A stretch of DNA of 64,000 bases from Streptomyces sp. SAI-135 (GTDB taxonomy: Bacteria; Actinomycetota; Actinomycetes; Streptomycetales; Streptomycetaceae), in assembly GCF_029893805.1 (NCBI RefSeq), contig NZ_JARXYP010000002.1, forward strand, positions 2,480,001 through 2,544,000. Direction: 5' to 3'. The notes under the pieces were generated by a model. It worked only from the letters and a program-made list of their open reading frames with translations. It searched no databases and was not told the DNA's origin. Shown piece by piece: positions 50,293-59,048 of the stretch (its first letter is position 1; each line of letters starts with the position of its first letter). A program made the position numbers and the translations under genes.

Positions 50293-50673
50293 TCAGGAGT
50301 CGAACCGCGCCGCCTTCAGGAACTCGGGGTTCGGGTCCAGCGCGGCCGCCAGCCGGAAGTGCCGCCTGGCCTGGTCGGGACGTCCTTGCCGCTCGTAGGT
50401 GCGGGCGAGCGCGAAGTGGGCGAAGGCGTTGTCCGGTTCGCGCTCCAGGACGATGGTGAACTCCAGCTCGGCCGGCCGCAGCTGTGCGGCGGCGAAGAAG
50501 GCCCGCGCGCGCAGCAGCCGGGCCGCGGTGTTCTCCGGGTGGGCGGCGATGACGGAGTCGAGCAGCTTCACCGCGCCTCGCGGGTCCCGCGCGGAGAGCA
50601 ACTGCTCGGCCGCGCGGTAGTCGATGACATGCGTCTCCGGAGTACGTCCGGTCGATCCGCTGGTCTCGGGCAC
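50293..50673 (-). CDS. Tetratricopeptide-repeat protein
   Basis: A 126-residue protein of about three TPR units: RAAEQLLSARDPRGAVKLLDSVIAAHPENT, then ARAFFAAAQLRPAELEFTIVLEREPDN, then HFALARTYERQGRPDQARRHFRLAAALDPN, each read in parts. TPR arrays bind other proteins; the partner is unknown. It has no signal peptide or membrane helix. Start is GTG at 50673 with GAAGGA upstream. It follows coaE on the minus strand by about 50 bases and may be co-transcribed with it. Confidence 0.9.
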   Translation of the reverse strand: MPETSGSTGRTPETHVIDYRAAEQLLSARDPRGAVKLLDSVIAAHPENTAARLLRARAFFAAAQLRPAELEFTIVLEREPDNAFAHFALARTYERQGRPDQARRHFRLAAALDPNPEFLKAARFDS

Positions 50674-50723
50674 GGCAAAGTCCTTCCCTCACTGGAAGGG
50701 TTCAACGCCCGGACGGGGGGACG

Positions 50724-51341
50724 CTATTCCTCGGACGTCCCGGAGGCACGCGCCCGGCGCACGAGCACGTCCCACACCTCCCGTACGCGTCGGTGCAGCT
50801 CGTCGAGGGGTACGTCGTTGTCGATCACGACGTCCGCGATGTCCAGGCGCTTCTCGCGCGTCGCCTGGGCGGCCATACGCGCGCGTGCGTCCTGTTCGGT
50901 CATGCCGCGCAGCCGGACGAGCCGGTCGAGCTGGGTCTCGGGGCTCGCGTCGACGACCACGACCAGGTCGTAGAGCGGCGCGAGGCCGTTCTCCGCGAGG
51001 AGCGGGACGTCGTGGACGACGACGGCGTCCTCGGCGGCGGCCGACTCCAGCTCCCGGGAGCGGGCGCCCACCAGGGGATGCACGATCGCGTTCAGCGCTG
51101 CGAGCCGCTCCGGGTCGGCGAAGACGATGGAGCCGAGTCTGGGCCGGTCCAGGCCGCCGTCCTCGGCGAGCACGTCCTCGCCGAAGGCCTCCACGACCGC
51201 GGCGAGGCCCGGTGTGCCCGGCGCGACGACCTCGCGCGCGATGCGGTCCGCGTCGATCAGGACGGCGCCGTGCTCCACGAGGAGCCTCGACACCTCACTC
51301 TTGCCGGCGCCGATACCGCCGGTCAGGCCCACCTTCAGCAT
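50724..51341 (-). CDS. coaE: Dephospho-CoA kinase
   Basis: A 205-residue kinase for the last step of coenzyme A synthesis (phosphorylation of the 3'-OH of dephospho-CoA). The P-loop is [14 protein letters not shown] at residues 5-18, the catalytic Asp region is [12 protein letters not shown], and the LID segment LIDADR...[16 protein letters not shown] contains the conserved Arg residues. Actinobacteria often have a longer CoaE with an extra C-terminal domain; this one is the short form. The ATG at 51341 is preceded by the PAC2 gene in the same orientation, 28 bases away. Confidence 0.95.
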   Translation of the reverse strand: MLKVGLTGGIGAGKSEVSRLLVEHGAVLIDADRIAREVVAPGTPGLAAVVEAFGEDVLAEDGGLDRPRLGSIVFADPERLAALNAIVHPLVGARSRELESAAAEDAVVVHDVPLLAENGLAPLYDLVVVVDASPETQLDRLVRLRGMTEQDARARMAAQATREKRLDIADVVIDNDVPLDELHRRVREVWDVLVRRARASGTSEE

Positions 51342-51369
51342 GTCCGGAAGCCTAGACGCTCCCGGCGCG

Positions 51370-52308
51370 TCAGTTGTCGCCTTCCCGTTCCGCCAGGAAG
51401 CGCTCGAACTCCATCCCGATCTCGTCCGCCGACGGAATGTCCACGGGCTCGGCGAGCATGTTGCCCCTGGTCTCCGCGCCGGCCGCCGCGTCGTACTGGT
51501 GTTCCAGGCCCTGGACGAGGGCCACGAGGTCCTCGTCGCCCTCCTGGATCTGGCGGTCGATCTCGGTCTGGGTGCGGTGGGCGTCGGTGCGCAGGGCGTG
51601 GGCGACGCCGGGCAGGACCAGGCCGGTGCCGGCCGTGATGGCCTCCAGGACGGTCAGGGCCGCGTCCGGGTAGGGCGAGCGCGCGATGTAGTGCGGGACG
51701 TGCGCCGCGACGCCCAGGACGTCGTGGCCGGCCTCCATGAGCCGGTACTCGACCAGGGCCTCGGCGCTGCCGGGCACCTGGGCCTCCTCGAAGGGGCTGC
51801 GGTGGCCGGGGACGAGGTCGTGCCGGTTGCCGTGCGGGGTCAGGCCCACGGGGCGGGTGTGCGGGACGCCCATGGGGATGCCGTGGAAGTTCACCGACAG
51901 CCGGACGCCGAGCCGCTCCACGATCTGCTGGACGGCCGCGGCGAAGCGCTCCCACTCCACGTCCGGCTCCGGGCCCGACAGCAGCAGGAAGGGCGCTCCG
52001 GTGGCGTCCTGGACGAGCCGCACTTCGATCGTGGGCTCCTCGTACTCCGTCCAGCGGTCGCGCTTGAAGGTGAGCAGCGGACGGCGGGCGCGGTAGTCCA
52101 CGAGCCGGTCGTGGTCGAAACGGGCCACGACCTGGTTCGGCAGCGAGTCGAGCAGCCGGTCGACGATCTGGTCGCCGGTCTCGCCCGCGTCGATGTATCC
52201 GTCGAAGTGGTAGAGCATGACCAGGCCGGCCGACTCCTGGGCGAGCGCCATGTCGACGACGGCCAGGCCCTTGGGCTCCCATGCGTACAAACCCTGCGGA
52301 TCAAGCAC
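51370..52308 (-). CDS. PAC2-family protein
   Basis: A 312-residue protein of the PAC2 family (proteasome assembly chaperone 2-like). [24 protein letters not shown] and [22 protein letters not shown] are the family core, and [25 protein letters not shown] also fits. Its bacterial role is unestablished; a link to the actinobacterial 20S proteasome is inference from the eukaryotic relatives. Start is GTG at 52308 with GGAGGAG upstream. It may form an operon with coaE and the TPR gene. Confidence 0.9.
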   Translation of the reverse strand: MLDPQGLYAWEPKGLAVVDMALAQESAGLVMLYHFDGYIDAGETGDQIVDRLLDSLPNQVVARFDHDRLVDYRARRPLLTFKRDRWTEYEEPTIEVRLVQDATGAPFLLLSGPEPDVEWERFAAAVQQIVERLGVRLSVNFHGIPMGVPHTRPVGLTPHGNRHDLVPGHRSPFEEAQVPGSAEALVEYRLMEAGHDVLGVAAHVPHYIARSPYPDAALTVLEAITAGTGLVLPGVAHALRTDAHRTQTEIDRQIQEGDEDLVALVQGLEHQYDAAAGAETRGNMLAEPVDIPSADEIGMEFERFLAEREGDN

Positions 52309-52388
52309 AGTGACCGCTCCTCCTCGTGTTCGTACTGCACAACACGCCCTGGAACAGCGGCATTCCCACTCGGGCCCCGGAAACTCCT

Positions 52389-52420
52389 CAGGGGCGCGGG
52401 GAACCGCGCGACCGGCCCCA
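52389..52420 (-). repeat. Single inverted copy of the dispersed intergenic repeat
   Basis: A partial reverse-orientation copy of the element clustered at 32221-32405, containing CAGGGGCGCGGGGAACCGCGCGA. It lies between PAC2 and the rpsA terminator. Confidence 0.65.
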
Positions 52421-52438
52421 TCGACTCGCGGACGAAAC

Positions 52439-52476
52439 ACTGAGGGACCGCACCCCGAAAGGTACGGCCCCTCAGT
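52439..52476 (-). terminator. Terminator of rpsA
   Basis: ACTGAGGG (52439-52446) pairs with CCCTCAGT (52469-52476) with an inner CCG/CGG pairing. It lies 25 bases after the rpsA stop. Confidence 0.65.
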
Positions 52477-52500
52477 CAGGAGCTACAGCTCAGTGAGCGT

Positions 52501-54003
52501 TCAGCTCTGGCCGCCGGCCAGCTTCTCGCGGAGCGCGGCGAGCGCCTCGTCCGAGGCCAGCGCACCGGAGGTGTCCGCGCCCTCGGAGGAGTACGAACCG
52601 CCACCGCCGCCCGCGGCCGGAGCCGCACCGGCCGCGTCCCCGCCCTCGGCCGCAGCAGCGGCGTCGGCCTCGCGGGACTTGATGACCTGCTGCTGGTGCT
52701 GCTCGAAGCGGGTCTGCGCCTCGGCGTACTGGTGCTCCCACGCCTCGCGCTGGGTCTCGTAGCCCTCGAGCCAGTCGTTGGTCTCGGGGTCGAAGCCCTC
52801 GGGGTAGATGTAGTTGCCCTGGTCGTCGTACGACGCGGCCATGCCGTACAGGGTCGGGTCGAACTCGACCGTCGCCGGGTCCGAACCGAAGGCCTCGTTG
52901 GCCTGCTTCAGCGAGAGGCTGATGCGACGGCGCTCGAGGTCGATGTCGATGACCTTGACGAAGATCTCGTCGTTGACCTGGACGACCTGCTCCGGGATCT
53001 CCACGTGGCGCTCGGCCAGCTCGGAGATGTGGACCAGACCCTCGATGCCCTCGTCCACGCGGACGAACGCACCGAACGGAACCAGCTTCGTGACCTTGCC
53101 GGGCACGACCTGGCCGATCTGGTGGGTGCGGGCGAACTGCTGCCACGGGTCTTCCTGGGTCGCCTTCAGCGACAGGGAGACACGCTCGCGGTCCATGTCG
53201 ACGTCGAGGACCTCGACGGTGACTTCCTGGCCGACCTCGACAACCTCGGAGGGGTGGTCGATGTGCTTCCAGGAGAGCTCGGAGACGTGGACCAGACCGT
53301 CGACGCCACCCAGGTCCACGAAGGCACCGAAGTTGACGATCGAGGAGACCACACCGGAGCGGACCTGACCCTTCTGGAGGGTCGTGAGGAACGTCTGGCG
53401 GACCTCGGACTGGGTCTGCTCCAGCCAGGCACGGCGGGACAGGACCACGTTGTTGCGGTTCTTGTCCAGCTCGATGATCTTGGCCTCGAGCTCCTTGCCC
53501 ACGTAGGGCTGGAGGTCGCGAACGCGGCGCATCTCGACCAGGGAGGCCGGGAGGAAGCCACGGAGGCCGATGTCGAGGATGAGACCACCCTTGACGACCT
53601 CGATGACGGTACCGGTGACGATCCCGTCCTCTTCCTTGATCTTCTCGATGGTGCCCCAGGCACGCTCGTACTGGGCGCGCTTCTTCGAGAGGATCAGGCG
53701 GCCTTCCTTGTCCTCCTTCTGGAGGACGAGGGCCTCGATCTCGTCACCGACGGCGACGACCTCGTTGGGGTCGACGTCGTGCTTGATCGAGAGCTCGCGG
53801 CTCGGGATAACGCCTTCGGTCTTGTAACCGATGTCGAGCAGGACCTCGTCCCGGTCGACCTTCACGATGACGCCGTCGACGATGTCGCCGTCGTTGAAGT
53901 ACTTGATCGTCTCGTCGATCGCGGCGAGGAAGGCTTCCTCGTTACCGATGTCGTTGACCGCTACCTGCGGGGTGGTTGCGGTGGTCTCGGTGCTGCTCGT
54001 CAT
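52501..54003 (-). CDS. rpsA: 30S ribosomal protein S1
   Basis: A 500-residue ribosomal protein S1 with four S1 RNA-binding repeats, the actinobacterial form (proteobacterial S1 has six). Repeats are visible around residues 35-105 (DGVIVKVDRDEVLLDIGYKTEGVIP), 120-190, 208-275 (FGAFVDLGGVDGLVHVSELSW) and 293-360 (FGAFVRVDEGIEGLVHISEL). A Gly/Ala-rich flexible C-terminus follows. S1 holds mRNA on the 30S subunit during initiation, though leaderless mRNAs, frequent here, need it less. A strong consensus promoter and a leader of about 190 bases precede the ATG at 54003. Confidence 0.98.
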   Translation of the reverse strand: MTSSTETTATTPQVAVNDIGNEEAFLAAIDETIKYFNDGDIVDGVIVKVDRDEVLLDIGYKTEGVIPSRELSIKHDVDPNEVVAVGDEIEALVLQKEDKEGRLILSKKRAQYERAWGTIEKIKEEDGIVTGTVIEVVKGGLILDIGLRGFLPASLVEMRRVRDLQPYVGKELEAKIIELDKNRNNVVLSRRAWLEQTQSEVRQTFLTTLQKGQVRSGVVSSIVNFGAFVDLGGVDGLVHVSELSWKHIDHPSEVVEVGQEVTVEVLDVDMDRERVSLSLKATQEDPWQQFARTHQIGQVVPGKVTKLVPFGAFVRVDEGIEGLVHISELAERHVEIPEQVVQVNDEIFVKVIDIDLERRRISLSLKQANEAFGSDPATVEFDPTLYGMAASYDDQGNYIYPEGFDPETNDWLEGYETQREAWEHQYAEAQTRFEQHQQQVIKSREADAAAAAEGGDAAGAAPAAGGGGGSYSSEGADTSGALASDEALAALREKLAGGQS

Positions 54004-54378
54004 GTGGGAAAGGGCTCCGGTACGGACATTGAAGTCGTAGGTACTGCTTACGCCGGGAGCCCGTTTCGCTCTGCAGAAGCCGGACAGCCAAGGAAGCGCC
54101 ACTCAAAACCACTGGTGGCGCCTCGACAACCGAGGGGACATACAACAGATGCGAGCGCAGCCTGCTACGTCTGAGGTGCGCAGGCCCGCAGCGCAACTTG
54201 TAGCATACGGGGGCAGCCGGACAGGGTCAATGCGCGAAGGCGCACACCCGGGGCGGATCGCCGCATACCCGGCACAAAACCTGTCCCACGAGGCCACGCG
54301 CGCGTGACCGCGCCCCATTTATGACGGCCGGGACGGGTCGGACGGAAGAGCCCGCAGACTAATACGAGGGAGCCGATC
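54004..54378. other. Divergent regulatory interval rpsA / methyltransferase
   Basis: A 375-base non-coding region. It contains the rpsA promoter at 54202-54230 and a leader of about 190 bases with no recognised riboswitch. The inverted sequence GGCGCC-like arms around 54090-54120 (CGCCACT...AGTGGTGGCGCC) could form a structure in the leader, possibly for autoregulation. The far end contains GAGGGAG just before the methyltransferase. Confidence 0.55.
54202..54230 (-). promoter_or_regulatory. Sigma-70-type (HrdB-like) promoter of rpsA
   Basis: On the minus strand TTGACC (54225-54230), a 17-base spacer, TATGCT (54202-54207). Transcription would start near 54195, leaving a leader of about 190 bases. 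It is the best consensus housekeeping promoter in the window. Confidence 0.8.
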
Positions 54379-55212
54379 ATCCAAGAGCCCGCATCACACC
54401 CGCAGGAGTCCGGCCCGGACGCGGAGTCGCAGGCCACCCGGCGTGACGCGGACGTCACCGAGAGCGCCCGGGCCAACCGGGGCTGGTGGGACCGCAACGC
54501 GGACGAGTACCAGATCGAGCACGGCACCTTCCTCGGCGACGACCGCTTCGTGTGGGGCCCCGAGGGCCTCGACGAGGTGGAGGCCGAGCTGCTGGGCCCG
54601 CCCGAGGACCTCAAGGGCAAGGACGTCCTGGAGATCGGCGCCGGCGCCGCCCAGTGCGCGCGCTGGCTGGCCGCCCAGGGTGCCCGCCCGGTCGCCCTCG
54701 ACATCTCCCACCGCCAGCTCCAGCACGCGCTGCGCATCGGTACGTCCTTCCCCCTGGTGTGCGCCGACGCCGGCGCGCTGCCCTTCGCGGACGGCTCCTT
54801 CGACCTGGCGTGCTCGGCGTACGGCGCCCTGCCGTTCGTCGCCGACCCCGTGCTGGTCCTCAAGGAGGTGCGCCGGGTCCTGCGCCCGGGCGGCCGCTTC
54901 GTCTTCTCGGTGACGCACCCCATCCGCTGGGCCTTCCCGGACGAGCCCGGCCCCGAGGGCCTGTCGGTCTCCGCCTCCTACTTCGACCGCACTCCCTACG
55001 TCGAACAGGACGAACAGGGCCGCGCGGTCTACGTGGAGCACCACCGCACGATCGGCGACCGGGTGCGTGACGTGGTCGCCGGCGGCTTCCGTCTGGTCGA
55101 CCTGGTGGAGCCCGAGTGGCCGGTGTGGAACACCTCGGAGTGGGGCGGCTGGTCCCCGCTGCGCGGCAACCTGATCCCGGGCACCGCGATCTTCGTGTGC
55201 GAACGGGACTGA
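54379..55212 (+). CDS. Class I SAM-dependent methyltransferase with non-canonical (ATC) start
   Basis: A 277-residue methyltransferase. The frame is open from 54325, and ANRGWWDRNADEYQIEHGTFLGD, read in parts, is the conserved family N-terminus, yet no ATG, GTG, TTG or CTG occurs before a GTG at 54550 that would remove it. ATC ATC at 54376-54381, just after GAGGGAG, is the only start-like position, implying AUC initiation as in infC (AUU/AUC) or a G-to-C change or sequencing error of ATG at 54379. The AdoMet loop is VLEIGAGAAQCARWLA. Substrate unknown. Divergent from rpsA. Confidence 0.75.
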   Translation: MQEPASHPQESGPDAESQATRRDADVTESARANRGWWDRNADEYQIEHGTFLGDDRFVWGPEGLDEVEAELLGPPEDLKGKDVLEIGAGAAQCARWLAAQGARPVALDISHRQLQHALRIGTSFPLVCADAGALPFADGSFDLACSAYGALPFVADPVLVLKEVRRVLRPGGRFVFSVTHPIRWAFPDEPGPEGLSVSASYFDRTPYVEQDEQGRAVYVEHHRTIGDRVRDVVAGGFRLVDLVEPEWPVWNTSEWGGWSPLRGNLIPGTAIFVCERD

Positions 55213-55251
55213 CGCGCGAGGGCGTCCGGGCGGCCGTACGACACTAGGGGC

Positions 55252-57777
55252 GTGATCCGTTACGACGCCCTCGACGCGCTGCCCGTCCGCAGTGCCCTGC
55301 CCGCGCTGGGCGACGCCCTGGAGGAGCACGGCACGGCGGTCCTCGTGGCGCCGCCCGGCACCGGCAAGACCACCCTCGTGCCGCTGGTCCTCGCGGGCCT
55401 GCTGGACTCCGGCGCACCCGCGCGGAGGGTCGTCGTCGCCGAGCCCCGCCGGATCGCCGCCCGCGCGGCCGCCCGGCGGATGGCGTGGCTGCTGGGCGAG
55501 CAGGTCGGCGCGAGCGTCGGGTACACCGTGCGCGGCGAGCGGGTGGCCGGAGCGCACACGCGCGTGGAGGTCGTCACGACGGGGGTGCTGCTCCAGCGGC
55601 TCCAGCGCGACCAGGAACTGGCGGGCGTCGACGTGGTGGTCCTCGACGAGTGCCACGAGCGTCATCTGGACGCCGACACGACGGCGGCCTTCCTGTGGGA
55701 CGTACGGCAGGCCCTGCGTCCGGAGCTGCGGCTGGTGGCCGCGTCCGCGACGACCGACGCGCAGGGGTGGGCGCGGCTGCTGGGCGACGCGCCCGTGGTC
55801 GAGGCGGAGGGCGTCTCGCACCCGGTGGAGGTCGTGTGGGCGCCGCCCGCGCGTCCCGTACGGCCGCCGCACGGCATGCGGGTCGATCCCGCGCTGCTCA
55901 CGCACGTGGCGTCGGTGGTACGGCGGGCGCTGACCGAGCGGTCGGGGGACGTGCTGTGCTTCCTGCCGGGCGTGGGCGAGATCGCGCGGGTGGCCGGGCA
56001 GCTGGGCGGTCTCGGTGACGTGGAGGTGCTCCAGGTGCACGGGCGGGCGCCGGCGGCCGTGCAGGACGCGGTGCTGGCGGTCGGCGAGCGGCGCCGGGTG
56101 GTGCTCGCGACCTCCGTGGCCGAGTCGTCGCTGACCGTGCCGGGGGTGCGCGTGGTCGTCGACTCGGGGCTGGCGCGGGAGCCGCGCGTCGACCACGCGC
56201 GCGGGTTGAGCGCGCTGGCGACCGTGCGGGCCTCGCAGGCCGCCGGCCGGCAGCGGGCGGGCCGGGCCGGGCGGGAGGCGCCGGGCGCGGTGTACCGGTG
56301 CTGGACGGAGGCCGAGGACGCCCGGCTGCCGCGTTTCCCGGCGCCCGAGATCAAGGTGGCCGACCTGACGGCCTTCGCGCTCCAGGTGGCCTGCTGGGGC
56401 GATCCGGACGCGTCCGGCCTCGCCCTGCTGGATCCGCCGCCGGTCGGGGCGATGGCGGCCGCGCGGTCCGCGCTCACGGCGGTGGACGCGGTGGACCCGG
56501 CGGGGCGTGCCACGCAGCGGGGTGTCCGGCTGGCGCGGCTGGGGCTGCATCCGCGGTTGGGGCGGGCCCTGCTGGACGCGGCCGGGTCGGTCGGAGCCGG
56601 GCGCGCCGCCGAGGTGACCGCGCTGCTGAGCGAGGAGGCGCCGCGGGAGTACGGGGACGACCTCGCGGGCGCGTTGCGGGCGGCCCGGCGCGGGGGTGAC
56701 GCCTACGCGGCGCGGTGGCGGGCGGAGGTGCGGCGGCTGCGGGGCGTCGTGACGGAGTCCGCGCCCGGGTCCGCTCCGGGTGGCCACCGTGCGGCGGACA
56801 CCGGCGAGGACGGCGTCGCCGGGCTCGTGGCCGCCCTCGCCTTCCCCGAGCGCGTGGCGCGGAAGGACGGCGGCTCCTTCCTCATGGCGTCCGGCACCCG
56901 CGCCGAGGTGTCCGAGGGCTCCCCGCTGCGCGACGCCCCCTGGATCGCCGTGGCCGTCGCGGACCGTCCTGTCGGCAGGGGGCACGCACGCGTGCAGCTC
57001 GCCGCCGTGCTCGACGAGGACACGGCCAGGTCGGCGGCGGCCTCGCTGCACTCCGAGCGCCAGGAGGTCCACTGGGCCGACGGGGACGTCGTGGCGCGGC
57101 GGGTGGAGCGGCTCGGGGCGATCGAGCTCACGGCACGGCCCCTGAGGGACGCCGACCCCCTCCTCGTACGCGAGGCGCTTGTCGAAGGGCTCCGCCAGGA
57201 AGGGCTGGGGCTGCTGCGGTGGACGCCCGACGCGCTGGTCCTGCGGCAGCGGCTGGCGTTCCTGCGCCACCACCTCGGCGACCCGTGGCCCAACGTCTGC
57301 GAGGACGCGCTCCACGCGCGCGTGGACGAGTGGCTGGAGCCCGAGCTGAGCCGGGCCCGGCGCCGGGCCGACTTGGCGCGCATCGACGCCGGACAGGCGC
57401 TGCACCGGCTGCTGCCCTGGGCGTCCGGCGAGGCCACGCGGCTCGACGAGCTGGCGCCCGAGCGGATCGCCGTGCCGAGCGGGTCCAGGATCCGGATCGA
57501 CTACGGCACCCCCGAACAGCCCGTCCTCGCGGTGAAGCTGCAGGAGATGTTCGGGTTGCAGGAGTCGCCGCGGATCGCCGGTGTGCCCCTCCTGGTGCAT
57601 CTCCTGTCCCCCGCCGGGCGCCCCGCCGCGGTCACCGCCGACCTCGCCTCCTTCTGGAAGGACGGCTACAAGGGCGTGCGGGCGGAGCTGCGCGGCCGGT
57701 ATCCGAAGCATCCGTGGCCGGAGGATCCGGCGGGTGCCGAGCCGACGCGGCACACCAGCGCGCGGCTCAGGCGGTGA
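55252..57777 (+). CDS. hrpB: ATP-dependent RNA helicase HrpB
   Basis: An 841-residue DEAH-type helicase. Walker A is APPGTGKTT at 33-41, motif II reads DECH (residues 132-135) where DEAH is more usual, motif III is ASATTD, and motif VI is QRAGRAGR. The helicase core is followed by the HA2-like and HrpB C-terminal domains (EDALHARVDEWLEPEL, GKLQEMFGL), which matches HrpB and not HrpA. RNA role is unknown. Start is GTG at 55252 with GGGG upstream; ACTAGGGGC precedes it. Its 3' end overlaps the DUF3068 gene by 11 bases. Confidence 0.95.
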   Translation: MIRYDALDALPVRSALPALGDALEEHGTAVLVAPPGTGKTTLVPLVLAGLLDSGAPARRVVVAEPRRIAARAAARRMAWLLGEQVGASVGYTVRGERVAGAHTRVEVVTTGVLLQRLQRDQELAGVDVVVLDECHERHLDADTTAAFLWDVRQALRPELRLVAASATTDAQGWARLLGDAPVVEAEGVSHPVEVVWAPPARPVRPPHGMRVDPALLTHVASVVRRALTERSGDVLCFLPGVGEIARVAGQLGGLGDVEVLQVHGRAPAAVQDAVLAVGERRRVVLATSVAESSLTVPGVRVVVDSGLAREPRVDHARGLSALATVRASQAAGRQRAGRAGREAPGAVYRCWTEAEDARLPRFPAPEIKVADLTAFALQVACWGDPDASGLALLDPPPVGAMAAARSALTAVDAVDPAGRATQRGVRLARLGLHPRLGRALLDAAGSVGAGRAAEVTALLSEEAPREYGDDLAGALRAARRGGDAYAARWRAEVRRLRGVVTESAPGSAPGGHRAADTGEDGVAGLVAALAFPERVARKDGGSFLMASGTRAEVSEGSPLRDAPWIAVAVADRPVGRGHARVQLAAVLDEDTARSAAASLHSERQEVHWADGDVVARRVERLGAIELTARPLRDADPLLVREALVEGLRQEGLGLLRWTPDALVLRQRLAFLRHHLGDPWPNVCEDALHARVDEWLEPELSRARRRADLARIDAGQALHRLLPWASGEATRLDELAPERIAVPSGSRIRIDYGTPEQPVLAVKLQEMFGLQESPRIAGVPLLVHLLSPAGRPAAVTADLASFWKDGYKGVRAELRGRYPKHPWPEDPAGAEPTRHTSARLRR

Positions 57778-58750
57778 CCGGTTCGGGTTCGTCGACCTTC
57801 GCGGGTACCGGGCGGCGACCGCGGGCTTCGAGCAGCAGCGCGAGCGCCAGCAGCAGGACGCCGAGTGCCAGGAAGCCCCACGGCAGGTAGGAGGTCATGA
57901 GGAGGACGAGGGTGCGGTTCGACTTGACCAGGTCGACGGTGTGCCTGATGTAGTCCTCGCGCATCTTGACGTCGCCGGCGAAGACCGTCACCTTGTCGCG
58001 GTCTCCGAGCAGGGTGCCGCCGCGCAGTTCCTCCTTGTGGAGTTCCTCGCCGTAGACGGGGGCGCCGGTGACGGGCTCGACCCAGAACTTGCGGACGGTG
58101 GTGTACCAGCGGGTGGTGCCGGTCCTGGCGATGGACTCGGGGGTGATGCCCTGGACCGGCATGGTCTTGGGGAAGGGCACCTTGGTCCAGGGGATGGTCT
58201 GCTCGAAGTAGTAGACGTCGAGGCCGCGGAAGTCCTGGGTGCCCTTGTAGTGGATGGGGGCCGAGGTGCGGGCCTGGGCGTCGAAGTACTCGTAGTCCCG
58301 TTTCTCGGTGAGGAAGGGCCACTTGAACTCGATGCCCTCGCGCCTGACGGGGTCGCCGTCGACCATCTCGCCGGTGGCGTGGACGGGGTCCTGGCTGTGG
58401 GCGTCGAAGATGTAGCGCTCGGGGATCTTGGAGACCATCTTCCCGTCGGGCCCGACGACGTAGGACAGTCCGTCCCAGACGACGACGTCCTTCCCTGCCG
58501 TCTTCTCGATCTTCTCCGAGGCCTCCACGTTGCCCTTGAGGGTCTGCACGATGGTGATCTTGGAGACCTTCTTCGCGGTCATCGAGCCGTAGTCGATGAG
58601 GGTGGCGTCCCTGGCCTCCAGGACCATGTCCTGGTACTGGTTCGCGGGGATCTTGGCGAGGCGCGGGAAGGCGTACCAGCGCAGCAGCGGGGACAGCGCC
58701 GCGAAGAACACGGCGAGGGCGAGCAGGACCAGGCTGGTCTTGCGGCGCAT
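57767..58750 (-). CDS. DUF3068 (PorA-like) membrane-anchored protein
   Basis: A 327-residue protein with an N-terminal uncleaved or signal-anchor helix (LVLLALAVFFAALSPLLRWY), an extracellular beta-rich domain (residues about 35-290) and a C-terminal membrane helix (LPWGFLALGVLLLALALLLE). This two-ended anchor layout is that of DUF3068. Related mycobacterial and corynebacterial proteins are described as PorA-type; in Streptomyces, without a mycomembrane, pore function is doubtful. It probably shares a transcript with the small SPW_0924 gene, 16 bases upstream. Confidence 0.88.
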   Translation of the reverse strand: MRRKTSLVLLALAVFFAALSPLLRWYAFPRLAKIPANQYQDMVLEARDATLIDYGSMTAKKVSKITIVQTLKGNVEASEKIEKTAGKDVVVWDGLSYVVGPDGKMVSKIPERYIFDAHSQDPVHATGEMVDGDPVRREGIEFKWPFLTEKRDYEYFDAQARTSAPIHYKGTQDFRGLDVYYFEQTIPWTKVPFPKTMPVQGITPESIARTGTTRWYTTVRKFWVEPVTGAPVYGEELHKEELRGGTLLGDRDKVTVFAGDVKMREDYIRHTVDLVKSNRTLVLLMTSYLPWGFLALGVLLLALALLLEARGRRPVPAKVDEPEPVTA

Positions 58751-58766
58751 CTCGGCCTCCCGGGGG

Positions 58767-58901
58767 TCACGGGTGTGCGGGCACCGTGGTCAGCAGCGGC
58801 TTCGGGGACGTCTTGCCGGTCGGCGTGCCGAGTGCGGTGATGGTGAGGACCAGTGCGAACGCGAGGGCGAGGCCGGTCGCGGCGGCGATGAGGGCGCGCA
58901 T
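58767..58901 (-). CDS. SPW_0924-family small membrane protein (44 aa)
   Basis: A 44-residue peptide with one membrane helix (LIAAATGLALAFALVLTITAL, here quoted in part as LIAAATGLALAFALVLTI) and a short Thr/Pro-rich tail KTSPKPLLTTVPAHP. It matches the Streptomyces small-protein family SPW_0924. The ATG at 58901 has GGGAGGTGG immediately upstream. It is too short for common ORF cut-offs. The DUF3068 gene follows 16 bases later on the same strand, so the two are probably co-expressed. Function is unknown. Confidence 0.85.
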   Translation of the reverse strand: MRALIAAATGLALAFALVLTITALGTPTGKTSPKPLLTTVPAHP

Positions 58902-58991
58902 GTCCACCTCCCGGCGCACGGGAACTGATACATCGTCAGGTCCCGGCACGGTAGCAACGGGCGGGCGAGATGAGAACAGCTCGCGCACGCA

Positions 58992-59033
58992 CGAAGGGCG
59001 CCCTGTCCGCCGTGGCGGAAAGGACGCCCTTCG
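58992..59033 (-). terminator. Terminator of the lytic transglycosylase gene
   Basis: CGAAGGGCG (58992-59000) pairs with CGCCCTTCG (59025-59033), with an inner TCCGCC/GGCGGA pairing. It lies 16 bases after the transglycosylase stop. Confidence 0.75.
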
Positions 59034-59048
59034 AGATGGGTCCGGTGC

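Noticed and set aside
54394..57753. Minus-strand open frame of 1119 residues
   Set aside because: It is antisense to the methyltransferase and hrpB, both strongly supported, with Arg/Gly/Pro-rich shadow composition.
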